Shown one piece after another: positions 54,815-63,748 of a stretch of DNA of 64,000 nucleotides. How positions within the stretch are numbered: the stretch's first letter is position 1; each line of letters opens with the position of its first letter. The notes below the pieces were generated by a model. That model ran no database searches. It had not been told where the DNA came from and saw only the letters and a program-made list of their open reading frames with translations. The DNA is taken from contig PDSA01000004.1 of the NCBI GenBank assembly GCA_002748285.1, positions 16,924 through 80,923 of the forward strand, given 5' to 3'. Source of the DNA: Rhodobacterales bacterium (lineage in GTDB: Bacteria; Pseudomonadota; Alphaproteobacteria; Rhodobacterales; Rhodobacteraceae). Made by a program: the position numbers and the translations under genes.

Positions 54815-56131
54815 ATGAAAAAAGATCTCTTAGGCGCGCCAAACCGGCGGGGATTTCTCGGCCTGATGGCAGGCAGTGCCGCGCTGGCTGCAGCGACAAC
54901 GCCGGGACAGGCCGCGCGTGTCAAAACCAATGCGAAAATCGTCATTCTGGGGGCCGGGGCCGCAGGCACGGCGCTGGCCAACCGGCTGGCCAACCGGCTG
55001 GACGGGGCCAGCATCACCATTATCGACGGGCGCAAGGATCACTATTACCAGCCCGGCTTTACCCTGATCGCCGCCGGTCTGAAAAAGCAGAGCTATTCGG
55101 TCACCAAAACCGCCGACTGGCTGGGCAGCGGCATCGACCTGATCGCCGAATACGCCGCCGAGATCGATCCCACCGCCAAAACCCTGACTACCGCCAGTGG
55201 CAAGAAAGTCAGCTATGATTATCTGGTGCTGTGTCCGGGGATCACCTTGGAATGGGACAAAATCGAGGGCTTTGAGATGGACCGCGTCGGCAAGGATGGC
55301 GTTGCCGCCGTTTATGCCGGGCCCGAGCAAGCCGCCAAGAGCTATCAAGCACTGAGCAAATTCACCGAAGAAGGCGGTCAGGGTCTGTTCACCCGCCCGG
55401 CCACCGGCATGAAATGCGCCGGCGCGCCGCTGAAATACACCTTCCTGACCGACGACATCGCCCGCACCAAGGGCAATCGCGGCAAGATCGAAATGACCTA
55501 TGCCGCGCATTCCAAATCGCTGTTTGGCGTGCCGATTGTCCATGAAAAAGTGCGGATGCTGTTTGGCCAGCGTGACATCAATGTGGTGCATAACCATGTG
55601 ATGAAAGCGATTGACCACGGCAAAAAACTGGCCACCTTCAGCACGCCCGAAGGCGATGTTGAGCTGCCCTATGATTTCACCAATGTGATCCCGCCACAGC
55701 GTGCGCCGGATGTGATCATGAATTCGGATCTGCCTTGGGCGGATAAATGGGTCGGTCAGGGCTGGGTCGAGGTTGACAAGCACAGCCTGCGCCACAACCG
55801 CTATCCCAACATTTACGCCTTGGGTGATGTCGCCGGGGTGCCAAAGGGCAAAACCGCGGCGTCGGCCAAATGGATGGTGCCGGTGGTCGAAGATCAGCTG
55901 GTCGCTCAGTTGCAAGGCAAAGAAGGCACCGCCTTTTACAATGGCTATACCTCTTGCCCGCTGATCACCCGCGTCGGGCGCGCCATGTTGGTCGAGTTCG
56001 ACTACAACAACAATCTGACCCCCTCTTTCCCGGGCATCATCGCCCCGCTGGAAGAGCTGTGGATGAGCTGGCTGATCAAGGAAATCGGCCTGAAACCAAC
56101 CTATTACGCCATGCTGCGCGGCAAAGCCTAA
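54815..56131 (+). CDS. sqr: Sulfide:quinone oxidoreductase, Tat-exported
   Basis: 438 residues. N-terminal twin-arginine signal (NRRGFLGLMAG), FAD site ILGAGAAGTALANRL, and the three redox cysteines expected of SQR: Cys140 (VLCPG), Cys201 (GMKCAGAP) and Cys381 (YTSCPL). IYALGDVAGVP is the second FAD contact. It oxidises sulfide to polysulfide and reduces quinone at the periplasmic face of the membrane. The frame is open upstream, but CAGGA and the Tat signal fix the ATG at 54815. The operator upstream suggests sulfide induction. A small membrane protein gene follows 15 bp later. Confidence 0.9.
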   Translation: MKKDLLGAPNRRGFLGLMAGSAALAAATTPGQAARVKTNAKIVILGAGAAGTALANRLANRLDGASITIIDGRKDHYYQPGFTLIAAGLKKQSYSVTKTADWLGSGIDLIAEYAAEIDPTAKTLTTASGKKVSYDYLVLCPGITLEWDKIEGFEMDRVGKDGVAAVYAGPEQAAKSYQALSKFTEEGGQGLFTRPATGMKCAGAPLKYTFLTDDIARTKGNRGKIEMTYAAHSKSLFGVPIVHEKVRMLFGQRDINVVHNHVMKAIDHGKKLATFSTPEGDVELPYDFTNVIPPQRAPDVIMNSDLPWADKWVGQGWVEVDKHSLRHNRYPNIYALGDVAGVPKGKTAASAKWMVPVVEDQLVAQLQGKEGTAFYNGYTSCPLITRVGRAMLVEFDYNNNLTPSFPGIIAPLEELWMSWLIKEIGLKPTYYAMLRGKA

Positions 56132-56146
56132 GCGGAGGATCAAGAC

Positions 56147-56497
56147 ATGAAAGAACTATCACTATCTATGCTCATCGCCGTTTTTGAGGATATGTTTGGC
56201 AAATGGCTGTGGTGGGGGCTGGTGCTTGTCGCCGTGGCCATTACCGTGCTGTTTCTGATCATCATCATCAAAGAGCGCCATTTTTCACCCAAGCATTTCG
56301 TGGTGGCGCAAATCTTTGCCCCATTCGGAGCGCTGGCGGCCGTGTTGTTTGTGCAATGGATCACCAATTCCGGCTTTAGCGACATTGGCGGGCCGATTGA
56401 TGTGATCGTGCTGCTGGGCATTGCTGGTCTGGGGGCCGTGGGCACCTCGATCTGGGTTTATGTGATCAACTATTTCCTGAAAGGGCGTAAGGCCTAA
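56147..56497 (+). CDS. Small membrane protein co-transcribed with sqr (DUF5368-like)
   Basis: 116 residues with three membrane helices (WLWWGLVLVAVAITVLFLII; FVVAQIFAPFGALAAVLFVQWI; VIVLLGIAGLGAVGTSIWVYVI) and a conserved SDIGGPIDVIVLLGI segment. I recall this as the DUF5368 family, found beside sqr in Rhodobacterales. It could anchor Sqr or pass electrons or sulfur; no redox residues are seen. AGCGGAGG precedes the ATG. Confidence 0.7.
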   Translation: MKELSLSMLIAVFEDMFGKWLWWGLVLVAVAITVLFLIIIIKERHFSPKHFVVAQIFAPFGALAAVLFVQWITNSGFSDIGGPIDVIVLLGIAGLGAVGTSIWVYVINYFLKGRKA

Positions 56498-56524
56498 GCG
56501 GCCTTTTCAGGTTTAAAATCAACC

Positions 56525-56557
56525 ACGGTGGCAGAGGCAACTTTGCCACCGTTTTTT
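56525..56557 (+). terminator. Intrinsic terminator of the sqr operon
   Basis: Stem ACGGTGGCA/TGCCACCGT, loop GAGGCAACTT, followed by TTTTT; 27 bp after the stop of the small membrane protein gene. Confidence 0.9.
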
Positions 56558-56693
56558 ATACCTTGAAGCGGGGGCGCAGCACCGAGATCGCAAGACTACC
56601 GACAAAACCCCAACGCATTGCAGATGGAAACAAACCGCCCTTGATCTGTTGGAAGTGCGGCAGGGACCGGCTGAATGCGGGTCTGGGCCGCTT

Positions 56694-57077
56694 TCAAAGA
56701 AAGCACTTATAGATTGCCAGGCACCCCATATGCAGCAATATGCCCAAAATCATAGCTTCCGCCGGCGTTGTGATCCCCGAAGTGATCAGAAAAAATATCA
56801 AAACCACCGTGACTATGTTGATGACCAAAATGGTTGTGATGAACCGTGCTTTGAACGGCTTATCCATTTTACGATCCGGTTTTATTCCAAGGAACCTGAC
56901 GACAGGCAACATAAGCACCGCTCCAGCCAGCAGGAAAACCGGCAGATAAAAAAGAGATTGGTATAAAACATCGGATGCTCGCAATATCGCGGCGAGCATC
57001 ACCGAAAAATACAAAGCCAAAACGGTTGTTAGTGTCCCAACAACAGAAAACAGAAATGTCGACCCAAGCTTTAACAT
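56694..57077 (-). CDS. Four-helix membrane protein of unknown function, low GC
   Basis: 127 residues from the ATG at 57077 (a TTG at 57086 is in frame). Four hydrophobic helices (FLFSVVGTLTTVLALYFSVM; SLFYLPVFLLAGAVLMLPVV; FITTILVINIVTVVLIFFLI; MILGILLHMGCLAIYKCF) separated by a basic loop KPDRKMDKPFKAR. Its AT-rich codon use stands out from the neighbours and suggests recent acquisition. No family recognised. Confidence 0.6.
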   Translation of the reverse strand: MLKLGSTFLFSVVGTLTTVLALYFSVMLAAILRASDVLYQSLFYLPVFLLAGAVLMLPVVRFLGIKPDRKMDKPFKARFITTILVINIVTVVLIFFLITSGITTPAEAMILGILLHMGCLAIYKCFL

Positions 57078-57169
57078 TTTATACAATTCTCACCGCTGCG
57101 CTACCTATTATAGCGTTTGATGGAACAGCTGATACGACAAGCATCACCTAGCGCTCTAGGGTTAACATG

Positions 57170-57179
57170 GTTCATGAAC
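57170..57179. promoter_or_regulatory. Short palindrome GTTCATGAAC upstream of the low-GC membrane gene
   Basis: A perfect 10 bp palindrome, 93 bp upstream of the minus-strand membrane gene and 102 bp downstream of the cytochrome b561 stop. CCTAG-CGCT-CTAGG lies beside it. Possible operator; could be chance. Confidence 0.25.
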
Positions 57180-57281
57180 GAACCACCAGAATAATCCGGC
57201 GCGGCCATTGCCGGAAGAAAACCGGGGGAGTTGATCAAGCGCATCTCTCAGCATCCCAAGGTCAGGCACCCTGCGTCCTCC

Positions 57282-57866
57282 TCACTCCAGCGGTTTGCGC
57301 CCCGGCAACATGCGTTGCAGCGTATGCCCTTTGTCAAAGAACTGATGTTTGAAAGCCGCCGCCGCGTGGAGCGCAACCAGACCCAGAATGCCAAATCCCA
57401 TGGCGGCGTGAAGCTTGGGCAATGCCTCTTTCAAAACCCCGCTCACCTGAACCAATGCGGGGAGCTCCAGCCCCAAGACCAAAGGCACCGCATCGCCGGT
57501 GCTCGTGGACATCAGATAGCCGGTGATCGGCAGTGCAAACACCAACAGGTTCAATAGATGATGCCCGGAAACGGCCGCGATGCGTTCAAACCGGGTAAGC
57601 CCCTGTTCCAGCGGCGGTTTGGGCTGAAACCGATGCCATAGCAGTTTCAGCAGCAAAACACAGAAAGCCAGCACCCCCAGCGCCCGGTGCAACCACAATG
57701 CGGTCGGGGCCCAAGGGTCGTAATACCCCAGACCCATCAACCAGATCCCCACCGCTGCGGTGGACAGAACCGTCAGCGCCAGTGCCCAGTGCAAGCCAAG
57801 CGAGGTCAGACCATAGCGCCCCGGCGCGTTGCGGCTGCGGTGCGGTGGTGTCGGAGCAGAGGGCAT
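57282..57866 (-). CDS. Cytochrome b561-family di-haem membrane protein
   Basis: 194 residues, four helices, with paired His ligands: LHW in helix 1, LHRALG in helix 2, GHHLLN in helix 3, and LHAAMG...LHAAAAFKH in helix 4. Such proteins (CybB type) pass electrons between quinone and periplasmic partners, or quench superoxide. It starts 11 bp after the YceI gene, a common pair in proteobacteria. Confidence 0.88.
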   Translation of the reverse strand: MPSAPTPPHRSRNAPGRYGLTSLGLHWALALTVLSTAAVGIWLMGLGYYDPWAPTALWLHRALGVLAFCVLLLKLLWHRFQPKPPLEQGLTRFERIAAVSGHHLLNLLVFALPITGYLMSTSTGDAVPLVLGLELPALVQVSGVLKEALPKLHAAMGFGILGLVALHAAAAFKHQFFDKGHTLQRMLPGRKPLE

Positions 57867-57877
57867 GGGGCCGGCAG

Positions 57878-58321
57878 CTATTTGCGTTTGCCTTCGATGA
57901 TGATGTTCAGTTCGACCGTCTTTGCGGCCGGGCCAAGGTTATATGTGGCCCCGAAGTCGGCCGGGGTGATGACCACCTTGCCCTCGAAACCGGCGCGATA
58001 TCCCCCCCAAGGGTCTTTGCCTTCGCCGATCTTCTTCACCATCACCTCAATCGGCTTGGTGGTGCCGAACAGAGTCAACTCGCCCAGGCTTGCGGTGCTG
58101 ACCTCGATCGTGATCGACTGATCTGCCGGGCTGCCTTGGCCGTCAAAGGTAAAGCTGCCCTTGGTCACGTCGAAATTGCCGATCACATAGGACACGCCCA
58201 GATGCGAGACCTTAAACTGCACGAAGCTGTGGGTGTGGTCGATGTTATACTCGGCGGCGGACAGCCCGGCGGTTGACAGGGCCAGCGCGGTGGCGGTGGC
58301 AAGGGTAAGACGTTTCAGCAT
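57878..58321 (-). CDS. YceI-family periplasmic protein with internal deletion
   Basis: 147 residues including a signal peptide (cut near GLSAA-EY). The start (YNIDHTHSFVQFKVSHLGVSY) and end (GKDPWGGYRAGFEGKVVI, FGATYNLGPAAKTVEL) match YceI, a lipocalin-like barrel that binds isoprenoid quinones. The family normally has ~45 more residues between the STAS strand and the L-x-LxGxTKP strand, including the NxxxRDxHLRSxDFL segment; here STASLG joins directly to ELTLFGTTKP, in frame. So the gene is probably shortened and perhaps altered in function. Co-transcribed with cytochrome b561. Confidence 0.82.
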   Translation of the reverse strand: MLKRLTLATATALALSTAGLSAAEYNIDHTHSFVQFKVSHLGVSYVIGNFDVTKGSFTFDGQGSPADQSITIEVSTASLGELTLFGTTKPIEVMVKKIGEGKDPWGGYRAGFEGKVVITPADFGATYNLGPAAKTVELNIIIEGKRK

Positions 58322-58616
58322 GGCATGTGTTCCTTTGTTGCGTTTCATATGTTGGCCTGTCCGATCTATGCTGTCAGGCACCACGGCCCGGGTCGGCAGC
58401 CGGGTTTTTCGGGAGTCATCTGGCACAGCCCCGCCTCTGCGGCGCAAACAGGCACAACCGCAGAGCCCCGCTCCGCCGTTGGTCACAAATCGGGTCTCTT
58501 CCGATACATCACAGTAAACCCGACACCGGCCCGATGCTACAGGATTTGGGCGTGTTTTTCAAGCCAGAGGCCCAGATGGCAAGAAGGCCGGCAATCGGTT
58601 GGTTCTGAAACGGCCT

Positions 58617-60020
58617 CTAGGATTTGTCCTCATCAATATGCGCCACTCGCGCCCCGCTTTTGTTCGAGGTCACAATCGCCAGCGATTTCAGCTTGCGATG
58701 CAGGGCCGAGCGTTCCATGCCCACAAAATTGGCGGTGCGGCTGATATTGCCGCCAAAACGGTTGATCTGAGTCATCAGATATTCGCGCTCAAACAACTCC
58801 CGCGCCTCGCGCAGCGGCAAGGTGGCCAGCCCATTTGCCAGCGCCATGCGTTCTTCGCCGCCAGAGTTGCTCTCGGTTGAAGGCAGCTCTTTGGCCGAAA
58901 TCGGGCCGGTTTCCGTGCCCAAAATCAACACCCGCTCGACCACATTTTTCAACTGCCGCACATTGCCGGGCCATTGCATCGCCTGCATCAGTGTCTGGGC
59001 TTCGTCAGAAAACTCACGCAATGGCAAACCCTGCGACTTGTTCAATTCCTGGGCGAAATGCGCCGCCAGCAGCGGAATATCCTGACAGCGTTCCTCCAGT
59101 GACGGCACGGTGATCGGCACCACATTCAGACGGTGAAACAGCTCTTCCCGGAACCGGCCGGCGGCGATTTCATCGGGTAGGCTTTTGTTGGTGCTGGAAA
59201 TCACCCGAATATCCACCCGCACCTTATCGGTGCAGCCCACCCGGGAAAATTGCTGATCGACCAGAACCCGCAGGATTTTCGATTGCGTGCCCAGCGGCAT
59301 ATCGGCGATTTCGTCGAAATACAGCACCCCGCCATGGGCTTGCTCAAGCAACCCGGCCTCGATCTCGCCTTCGGCGGTTTTGCGCCCGAACAGCACCTCT
59401 TCCATGCGCTCGGGCACGATCGAAGCCGAATTGACACAGACAAACGGTGCCCCGGCCCGGTTGGAATGGGCGTGAATATACCGCGCCGCGGTTTCCTTGC
59501 CCGAACCCGCCGGGCCAGTCAGCATCACCCGACCGTTGGAGTTGGTGACTTTGTCCAGATTGGCCTTGAGCGCCTTGAACGCGGTGCTTTCGCCCAGCAT
59601 CGCGCTGTAAGACGCCTCGCCGCGTTTCAGCTCGACATTTTCCCGGCGCAGGCGCGAGGTTTCCATCGCGCGACCGACCACCACCATCAGCTGATCAATG
59701 TTGAACGGCTTTTCGATGAAATCATACGCCCCCTGCTTGATCGCCGCCACCGCAATTTCGATATTGCCATGGCCCGAGATGATCACCACCGGAATATCTG
59801 GGTTGTCGCGTTTGACGGCGGTCAGGATGTCGATGCCGTCCATGTCGCTGTCTTTCAGCCAGATATCCAGAATCAACAGCGCCGGAGGGGCGGTATTGAT
59901 CTGTTTCATGCACTCATCCGACGTTCCCGCCAGCCGGGTCTGATAGCCCTCATCACGCAAAATATCCGAGATCAACTCGCGAATGTCGCGCTCATCATCA
60001 ACGATTAAAATATCAGCCAT
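58617..60020 (-). CDS. ntrX: NtrX response regulator (NtrC superfamily, GAFTGA-less)
   Basis: 467 residues from ATG 60020 (60032 is also possible). Receiver domain MADILIVDDERD with phospho-Asp in LLILDIWLKDSD; AAA+ domain with Walker A TGPAGSGKET and Walker B VLYFDEIADMP; C-terminal Fis-type helix-turn-helix (LYRK-like ALHRKL). The sigma54-contact GAFTGA loop is replaced by LFGRKTAEGEIEAGLLEQA, as in other alphaproteobacterial NtrX. It overlaps or touches ntrY. Controls nitrogen and envelope/redox responses in relatives. Confidence 0.93.
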   Translation of the reverse strand: MADILIVDDERDIRELISDILRDEGYQTRLAGTSDECMKQINTAPPALLILDIWLKDSDMDGIDILTAVKRDNPDIPVVIISGHGNIEIAVAAIKQGAYDFIEKPFNIDQLMVVVGRAMETSRLRRENVELKRGEASYSAMLGESTAFKALKANLDKVTNSNGRVMLTGPAGSGKETAARYIHAHSNRAGAPFVCVNSASIVPERMEEVLFGRKTAEGEIEAGLLEQAHGGVLYFDEIADMPLGTQSKILRVLVDQQFSRVGCTDKVRVDIRVISSTNKSLPDEIAAGRFREELFHRLNVVPITVPSLEERCQDIPLLAAHFAQELNKSQGLPLREFSDEAQTLMQAMQWPGNVRQLKNVVERVLILGTETGPISAKELPSTESNSGGEERMALANGLATLPLREARELFEREYLMTQINRFGGNISRTANFVGMERSALHRKLKSLAIVTSNKSGARVAHIDEDKS

Positions 60021-60028
60021 TTTTTCGC

Positions 60029-62296
60029 TCATCCTCTCGTCTTTGTCTCGTTTTGTTCGGGTTTGGCCGCGCCCCCGGGCTGTTGATACCGCGCAAAGCG
60101 GATGCGGGCCTGGGCGCCAAAATGGGCGCTGTCGTCAAAGGGTTCAGCATCCAGCAGCGCCAGCGTGCCGCCATGTTCTTCGATAATCTTTTTCACAATC
60201 GGCAGGCCCAGCCCGGTGCCGGCGTCACGGGTGGTGACATAGGGTTCGAACAGCCGGGCGCGATCTTCGGGCAGGCCGATGCCGTTATCAGAAATGCTGA
60301 TCTGGATCGCGCCATCACTTTGCTCCAGAGCCACCCTAATTTCTGCCTGATACCCCGCGGGAGCGCCCTTTTCCCGATAACTTTCAATGGCTTCCCCGGC
60401 GTTCTTAATCAGATTGACCAGAGCCTGAGAGATCATGGTCGCGTCCAGATCCAGCATCACCGGCTGATCGGGCAGCGTATGCTTGATGGTGACATCGGGC
60501 AAGGCGGCCTCTTGCAGGGTAACTGCATCGCTGAGGATTTTGGCCAGGTCATGCTGGCGCAATTCGGGCTCGGGCATGCGAGCGAATTTTGAAAACTCAT
60601 CCACGATCCGGCGCAAATCCCCGGTCTGGCGGATGATCACGTCCGAATACTGCGCCAGCGTGTCGGCCTGATCGCCCACCAGCCGGGCAAATTTGCGCTT
60701 GATACGTTCGGCTGACAGCTGAATCGGGGTCAGCGGGTTTTTGATCTCATGGGCGATGCGCCGGGCCACATCGCCCCATGCGGCCATGCGCTGCGCCGAG
60801 ACCAGATCCGTCACATCATCAAACGCAATCACATAGCCCTCAAGATGGCCATCCTCATTGCGCCGGGTGCTGATCCGCACCAGCAGATTTTCCAGCTTAC
60901 CCTGCCGGGTCAGTTTGATTTCCTGCTGCAAAACCTGATCATTGCGCTCCTTAAGCCGCTGCAAAAGCGGACCGAATTCGGGCACCGCAACGCTGATATC
61001 GCCGCTACGCTCATCGGGCAGCGACAGCAGACGCTCGGCCGAGCGGTTGACGAAGGTCACCCGCCCCTGCTCGTCCAACCCGACCACACCCGAAGCCACC
61101 GAGCTGAGCACCGAGTCGAACAACCGCCGCCGGCGCTCGATCTGTTCGGTGTTTTCCATCAGCGTGTTGCGCTGGCCCTTGAGCTGACGGGTCATCTGGT
61201 TGAAATACCGCCCCAGCATGGCAATCTCGTCATCGCCGCTTTCCTCGATCACCTGCACATCCAGATCCCCGGTGCCCACCTGCTGCGCCGCCGCCGCCAG
61301 CCGGCCCACAGGGCGCGACAGCCTTTCGGCAAACCACAGCCCGAACCACACCGCCGCCAAAATCAGGATCAGCGCAAAGCCCAGATAGAGCAAGCCAAAT
61401 TCCAACAGCAGCTTGCCGCGCTCGACCTCGAGCTTTTGGTAATCGGTGGCGGTTTCCTTGGTGTCGTCCAGCAGGTTCAGAATATCGCCATCGACATTGC
61501 GCGACAGGTAAAGATAGCGATCGACATAGGCCTCCAGCTTGACCAGAGTGCGGAATTCATCATTGTCCCAATCCTGAATCACCACGATTTCACCGCCATC
61601 CGCCCGGGCAATATCCGCCGGGCCAGGGCTTTCGAAATCAAACAGGTAAGAACGCTCGCCCCGCGCACGCAATCTGGCCGCGCCGTCGATTACATAGGCC
61701 TCGCGCAAACCGCGCTGGATTTGCTTCTGGCCTCGGGTCAGCAATTCGCGCAAATCGCCGTCATTCAGCAGATAGGTGGATTTTTTGCTGATATTCAGAA
61801 ATCCAGCCAGCGCTTTGGTGTCCTGGATCAGGTCGCGGCGATGTTCGTCCTGATAGGCTTCGGCCGCAGACAGCGAGGTGTTCACCACCTGACGCACCCG
61901 CTCGGAAAACCAGCCCTCCAGCCCGACATTCACCGTCAACACCGCAAACACCGCCACCAGAATGGTCGGAAACAACGCCACCAGAGCAAACACCCCGGTC
62001 AGGCGCAAATGTAGGCGGGAACCCGCCGATCGGGCGCGGCGGGCAGCGATCATTCGGGCGACTTTTTGCAAAACCAGCGCCGCAACCGCCAGAATATAGA
62101 TCAGATCGGTCAGCAGAATCAGCCGCAGGCCCGGATCAGATGCGCCCTTATCCATCGGCCCCAGAACGATATAAGTCGCCAGCACCAGAACCGGCCCCAA
62201 CAGCACCAGCCCAAGGGTTCCGATATTCTGAAGCCGCCTTTTCTGCCGCAAACGGCCTATTTTTCGTGCTGTTGCACTTCTGCCAAGCCCTGACAC
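60029..62296 (-). CDS. ntrY: Sensor histidine kinase NtrY
   Basis: 755 residues from a GTG at 62296 with AGGGAG upstream; a frame-internal ATG at 62371 adds an unconserved leader. Domains: three to four membrane helices around a ~200-residue extracytoplasmic region, HAMP (RLSRPVGRLAAAAQQV), PAS (SVLSSVASGVVGLDEQGRVTFVN), HisKA with His in RIAHEIKNPLTPIQLSAE, and HATPase (NLIKNAGEAIES, DNGIGLPE, GTGLGLPIVKKI). Partner kinase of NtrX; the stop overlaps the ntrX upstream start region. Confidence 0.94.
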   Translation of the reverse strand: MSGLGRSATARKIGRLRQKRRLQNIGTLGLVLLGPVLVLATYIVLGPMDKGASDPGLRLILLTDLIYILAVAALVLQKVARMIAARRARSAGSRLHLRLTGVFALVALFPTILVAVFAVLTVNVGLEGWFSERVRQVVNTSLSAAEAYQDEHRRDLIQDTKALAGFLNISKKSTYLLNDGDLRELLTRGQKQIQRGLREAYVIDGAARLRARGERSYLFDFESPGPADIARADGGEIVVIQDWDNDEFRTLVKLEAYVDRYLYLSRNVDGDILNLLDDTKETATDYQKLEVERGKLLLEFGLLYLGFALILILAAVWFGLWFAERLSRPVGRLAAAAQQVGTGDLDVQVIEESGDDEIAMLGRYFNQMTRQLKGQRNTLMENTEQIERRRRLFDSVLSSVASGVVGLDEQGRVTFVNRSAERLLSLPDERSGDISVAVPEFGPLLQRLKERNDQVLQQEIKLTRQGKLENLLVRISTRRNEDGHLEGYVIAFDDVTDLVSAQRMAAWGDVARRIAHEIKNPLTPIQLSAERIKRKFARLVGDQADTLAQYSDVIIRQTGDLRRIVDEFSKFARMPEPELRQHDLAKILSDAVTLQEAALPDVTIKHTLPDQPVMLDLDATMISQALVNLIKNAGEAIESYREKGAPAGYQAEIRVALEQSDGAIQISISDNGIGLPEDRARLFEPYVTTRDAGTGLGLPIVKKIIEEHGGTLALLDAEPFDDSAHFGAQARIRFARYQQPGGAAKPEQNETKTRG

Positions 62297-62395
62297 GATG
62301 GCACACTCCCTATAGGGGCGCGTCTGCGCTGGTCCACCAGATTTTGCGCCACTGCAAAACAATGGTGCCATTAAGACACGCCCATTGTTGCCGTT

Positions 62396-63748
62396 TTACA
62401 TCAATTTGCGCCGCCGTGTCACGCGAATATCACGCTCGGTCAGTTTTTTACGCAGGGTATTGCGGTTGATGCCCAAAAGCTGGGCGCATTTGGCCTGATT
62501 GCCACCGGTGGCTTGCAGGGCGATGTCCAGCAGGGGGGTCTCCATCTCGTGCAGGATCCGGGCATAGAGCCCCGGCGGCGGCAAGGCCCCGGCGTGCAGA
62601 TCAAAATAGCGCTGCAAATGGCGGGCGATGGCGTCCGAGAGCTTCTCTTGCCCTTCGCCCGGCACCGGTGCAGGCGGGGCTGCCGCCTCCAGCACCTGCC
62701 CGACCTCTTGCGCACTGATCTGCGGCGCGGCACTGGTGGCGCATAGCCGGCTCAGCACGTTTTGCAACTGGCGCACATTGCCGGGCCAGCTGTGGCGGCG
62801 CAGCTGTTCCAGCGCCTCGGGCGACAGGGTCTTTTTCGGCCCATCCCCCTGCCCCAGAAAGAACGCAGCCAGCGGCCCGATATCCTCAACCCGCTCGCGC
62901 AAAGCGGGCATGGTCAAGCAGACTCCGTTCAGTCGATAGTACAAATCCTGCCGAAACCCGCCGTCAGAGGCGTTTTGCAGCGGGTCAACTTGTGAAATTG
63001 CAACAATTCGTGGCCCCTGCCCGTCACAGCGGTCAATCATCTGGCTGACCCGACCCTGAGCCTCAACGAGCAGCGCGCCGACCTCGTCCAGCACCAGCGT
63101 GCCATCCGCGGCGCGGGCAAAGGCACGCTCAACCGCCGCCGCATCGGCCAGATCGGCGGGCGCGGCCACCACAAAGGGGCGGGTGCGCCGCTCGCTCAGA
63201 TCATGCAGCGTGCGGGCCAGCAGCGATTTTCCGGTGCCGCTCTCGCCCAGAATCAGCACCGGCAGAGCGCTGTTCACCACCCGGGCCATCAGGCTGTAAA
63301 GCTCCTGCATCACCGCCGAGCCCCCCACCAGCGGCAAAGCCCCCTGATCCGGCCCCGCAGGGGCGGCGGGCTTGCGGGCCTGACGGTTCATCTCGAACGC
63401 GCGGGCGGCACTTTGCAACAGATCGGGCAGGTCGAACGGCTTGGGCAGATAGTCGAACGCCTTGACCTCGGCCGCTTTGACCGTGGTCATGATCGTGTTC
63501 TGGGCCGAGATCAGAATTACGGGAAGATCACCCCGCAAGCGATTGATTTCAGGGATCATTTCCAACCCATTGCCATCGGGCATCATCACATCGGAAATCA
63601 GCAGGTCGCCCATCCCCTGCTCAACCCAGCCCATCAGAGTCACCATGGAAGCGGTCGCATGAACCTTGCACCCCGCCCGGGTAAACGCCTGCGTCAGAAC
63701 CGTGCGGATCGTGCGATCATCATCGGCGATCAGAACCGTGCCATCCAT
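62396..63748 (-). CDS. ntrC: Nitrogen regulator NtrC, sigma54-independent form
   Basis: 450 residues. Receiver with Asp53 ([11 protein letters not shown]); AAA+ with Walker A GESGTGKS (168-175) and VLDEVG (219-224); C-terminal Fis-type HTH with [19 protein letters not shown]. The region between PFVVAAP (~191) and GTLVLDE (~216) is shortened and lacks the GAFTGA loop. R. capsulatus NtrC lacks it too and works with the housekeeping sigma factor. ATG directly follows the ntrB stop (TAAATG). Confidence 0.94.
   Translation of the reverse strand: MDGTVLIADDDRTIRTVLTQAFTRAGCKVHATASMVTLMGWVEQGMGDLLISDVMMPDGNGLEMIPEINRLRGDLPVILISAQNTIMTTVKAAEVKAFDYLPKPFDLPDLLQSAARAFEMNRQARKPAAPAGPDQGALPLVGGSAVMQELYSLMARVVNSALPVLILGESGTGKSLLARTLHDLSERRTRPFVVAAPADLADAAAVERAFARAADGTLVLDEVGALLVEAQGRVSQMIDRCDGQGPRIVAISQVDPLQNASDGGFRQDLYYRLNGVCLTMPALRERVEDIGPLAAFFLGQGDGPKKTLSPEALEQLRRHSWPGNVRQLQNVLSRLCATSAAPQISAQEVGQVLEAAAPPAPVPGEGQEKLSDAIARHLQRYFDLHAGALPPPGLYARILHEMETPLLDIALQATGGNQAKCAQLLGINRNTLRKKLTERDIRVTRRRKLM

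Noticed and set aside
56525..56557. Small RNA gene after the sqr operon
   Set aside because: The hairpin with T-tract is a standard intrinsic terminator at the right distance from the stop codon; no separate promoter is seen.
62297..62371. Upstream ATG start of NtrY at 62371
   Set aside because: The 25 extra residues are not membrane- or kinase-like, and the GTG at 62296 has a good AGGGAG site.
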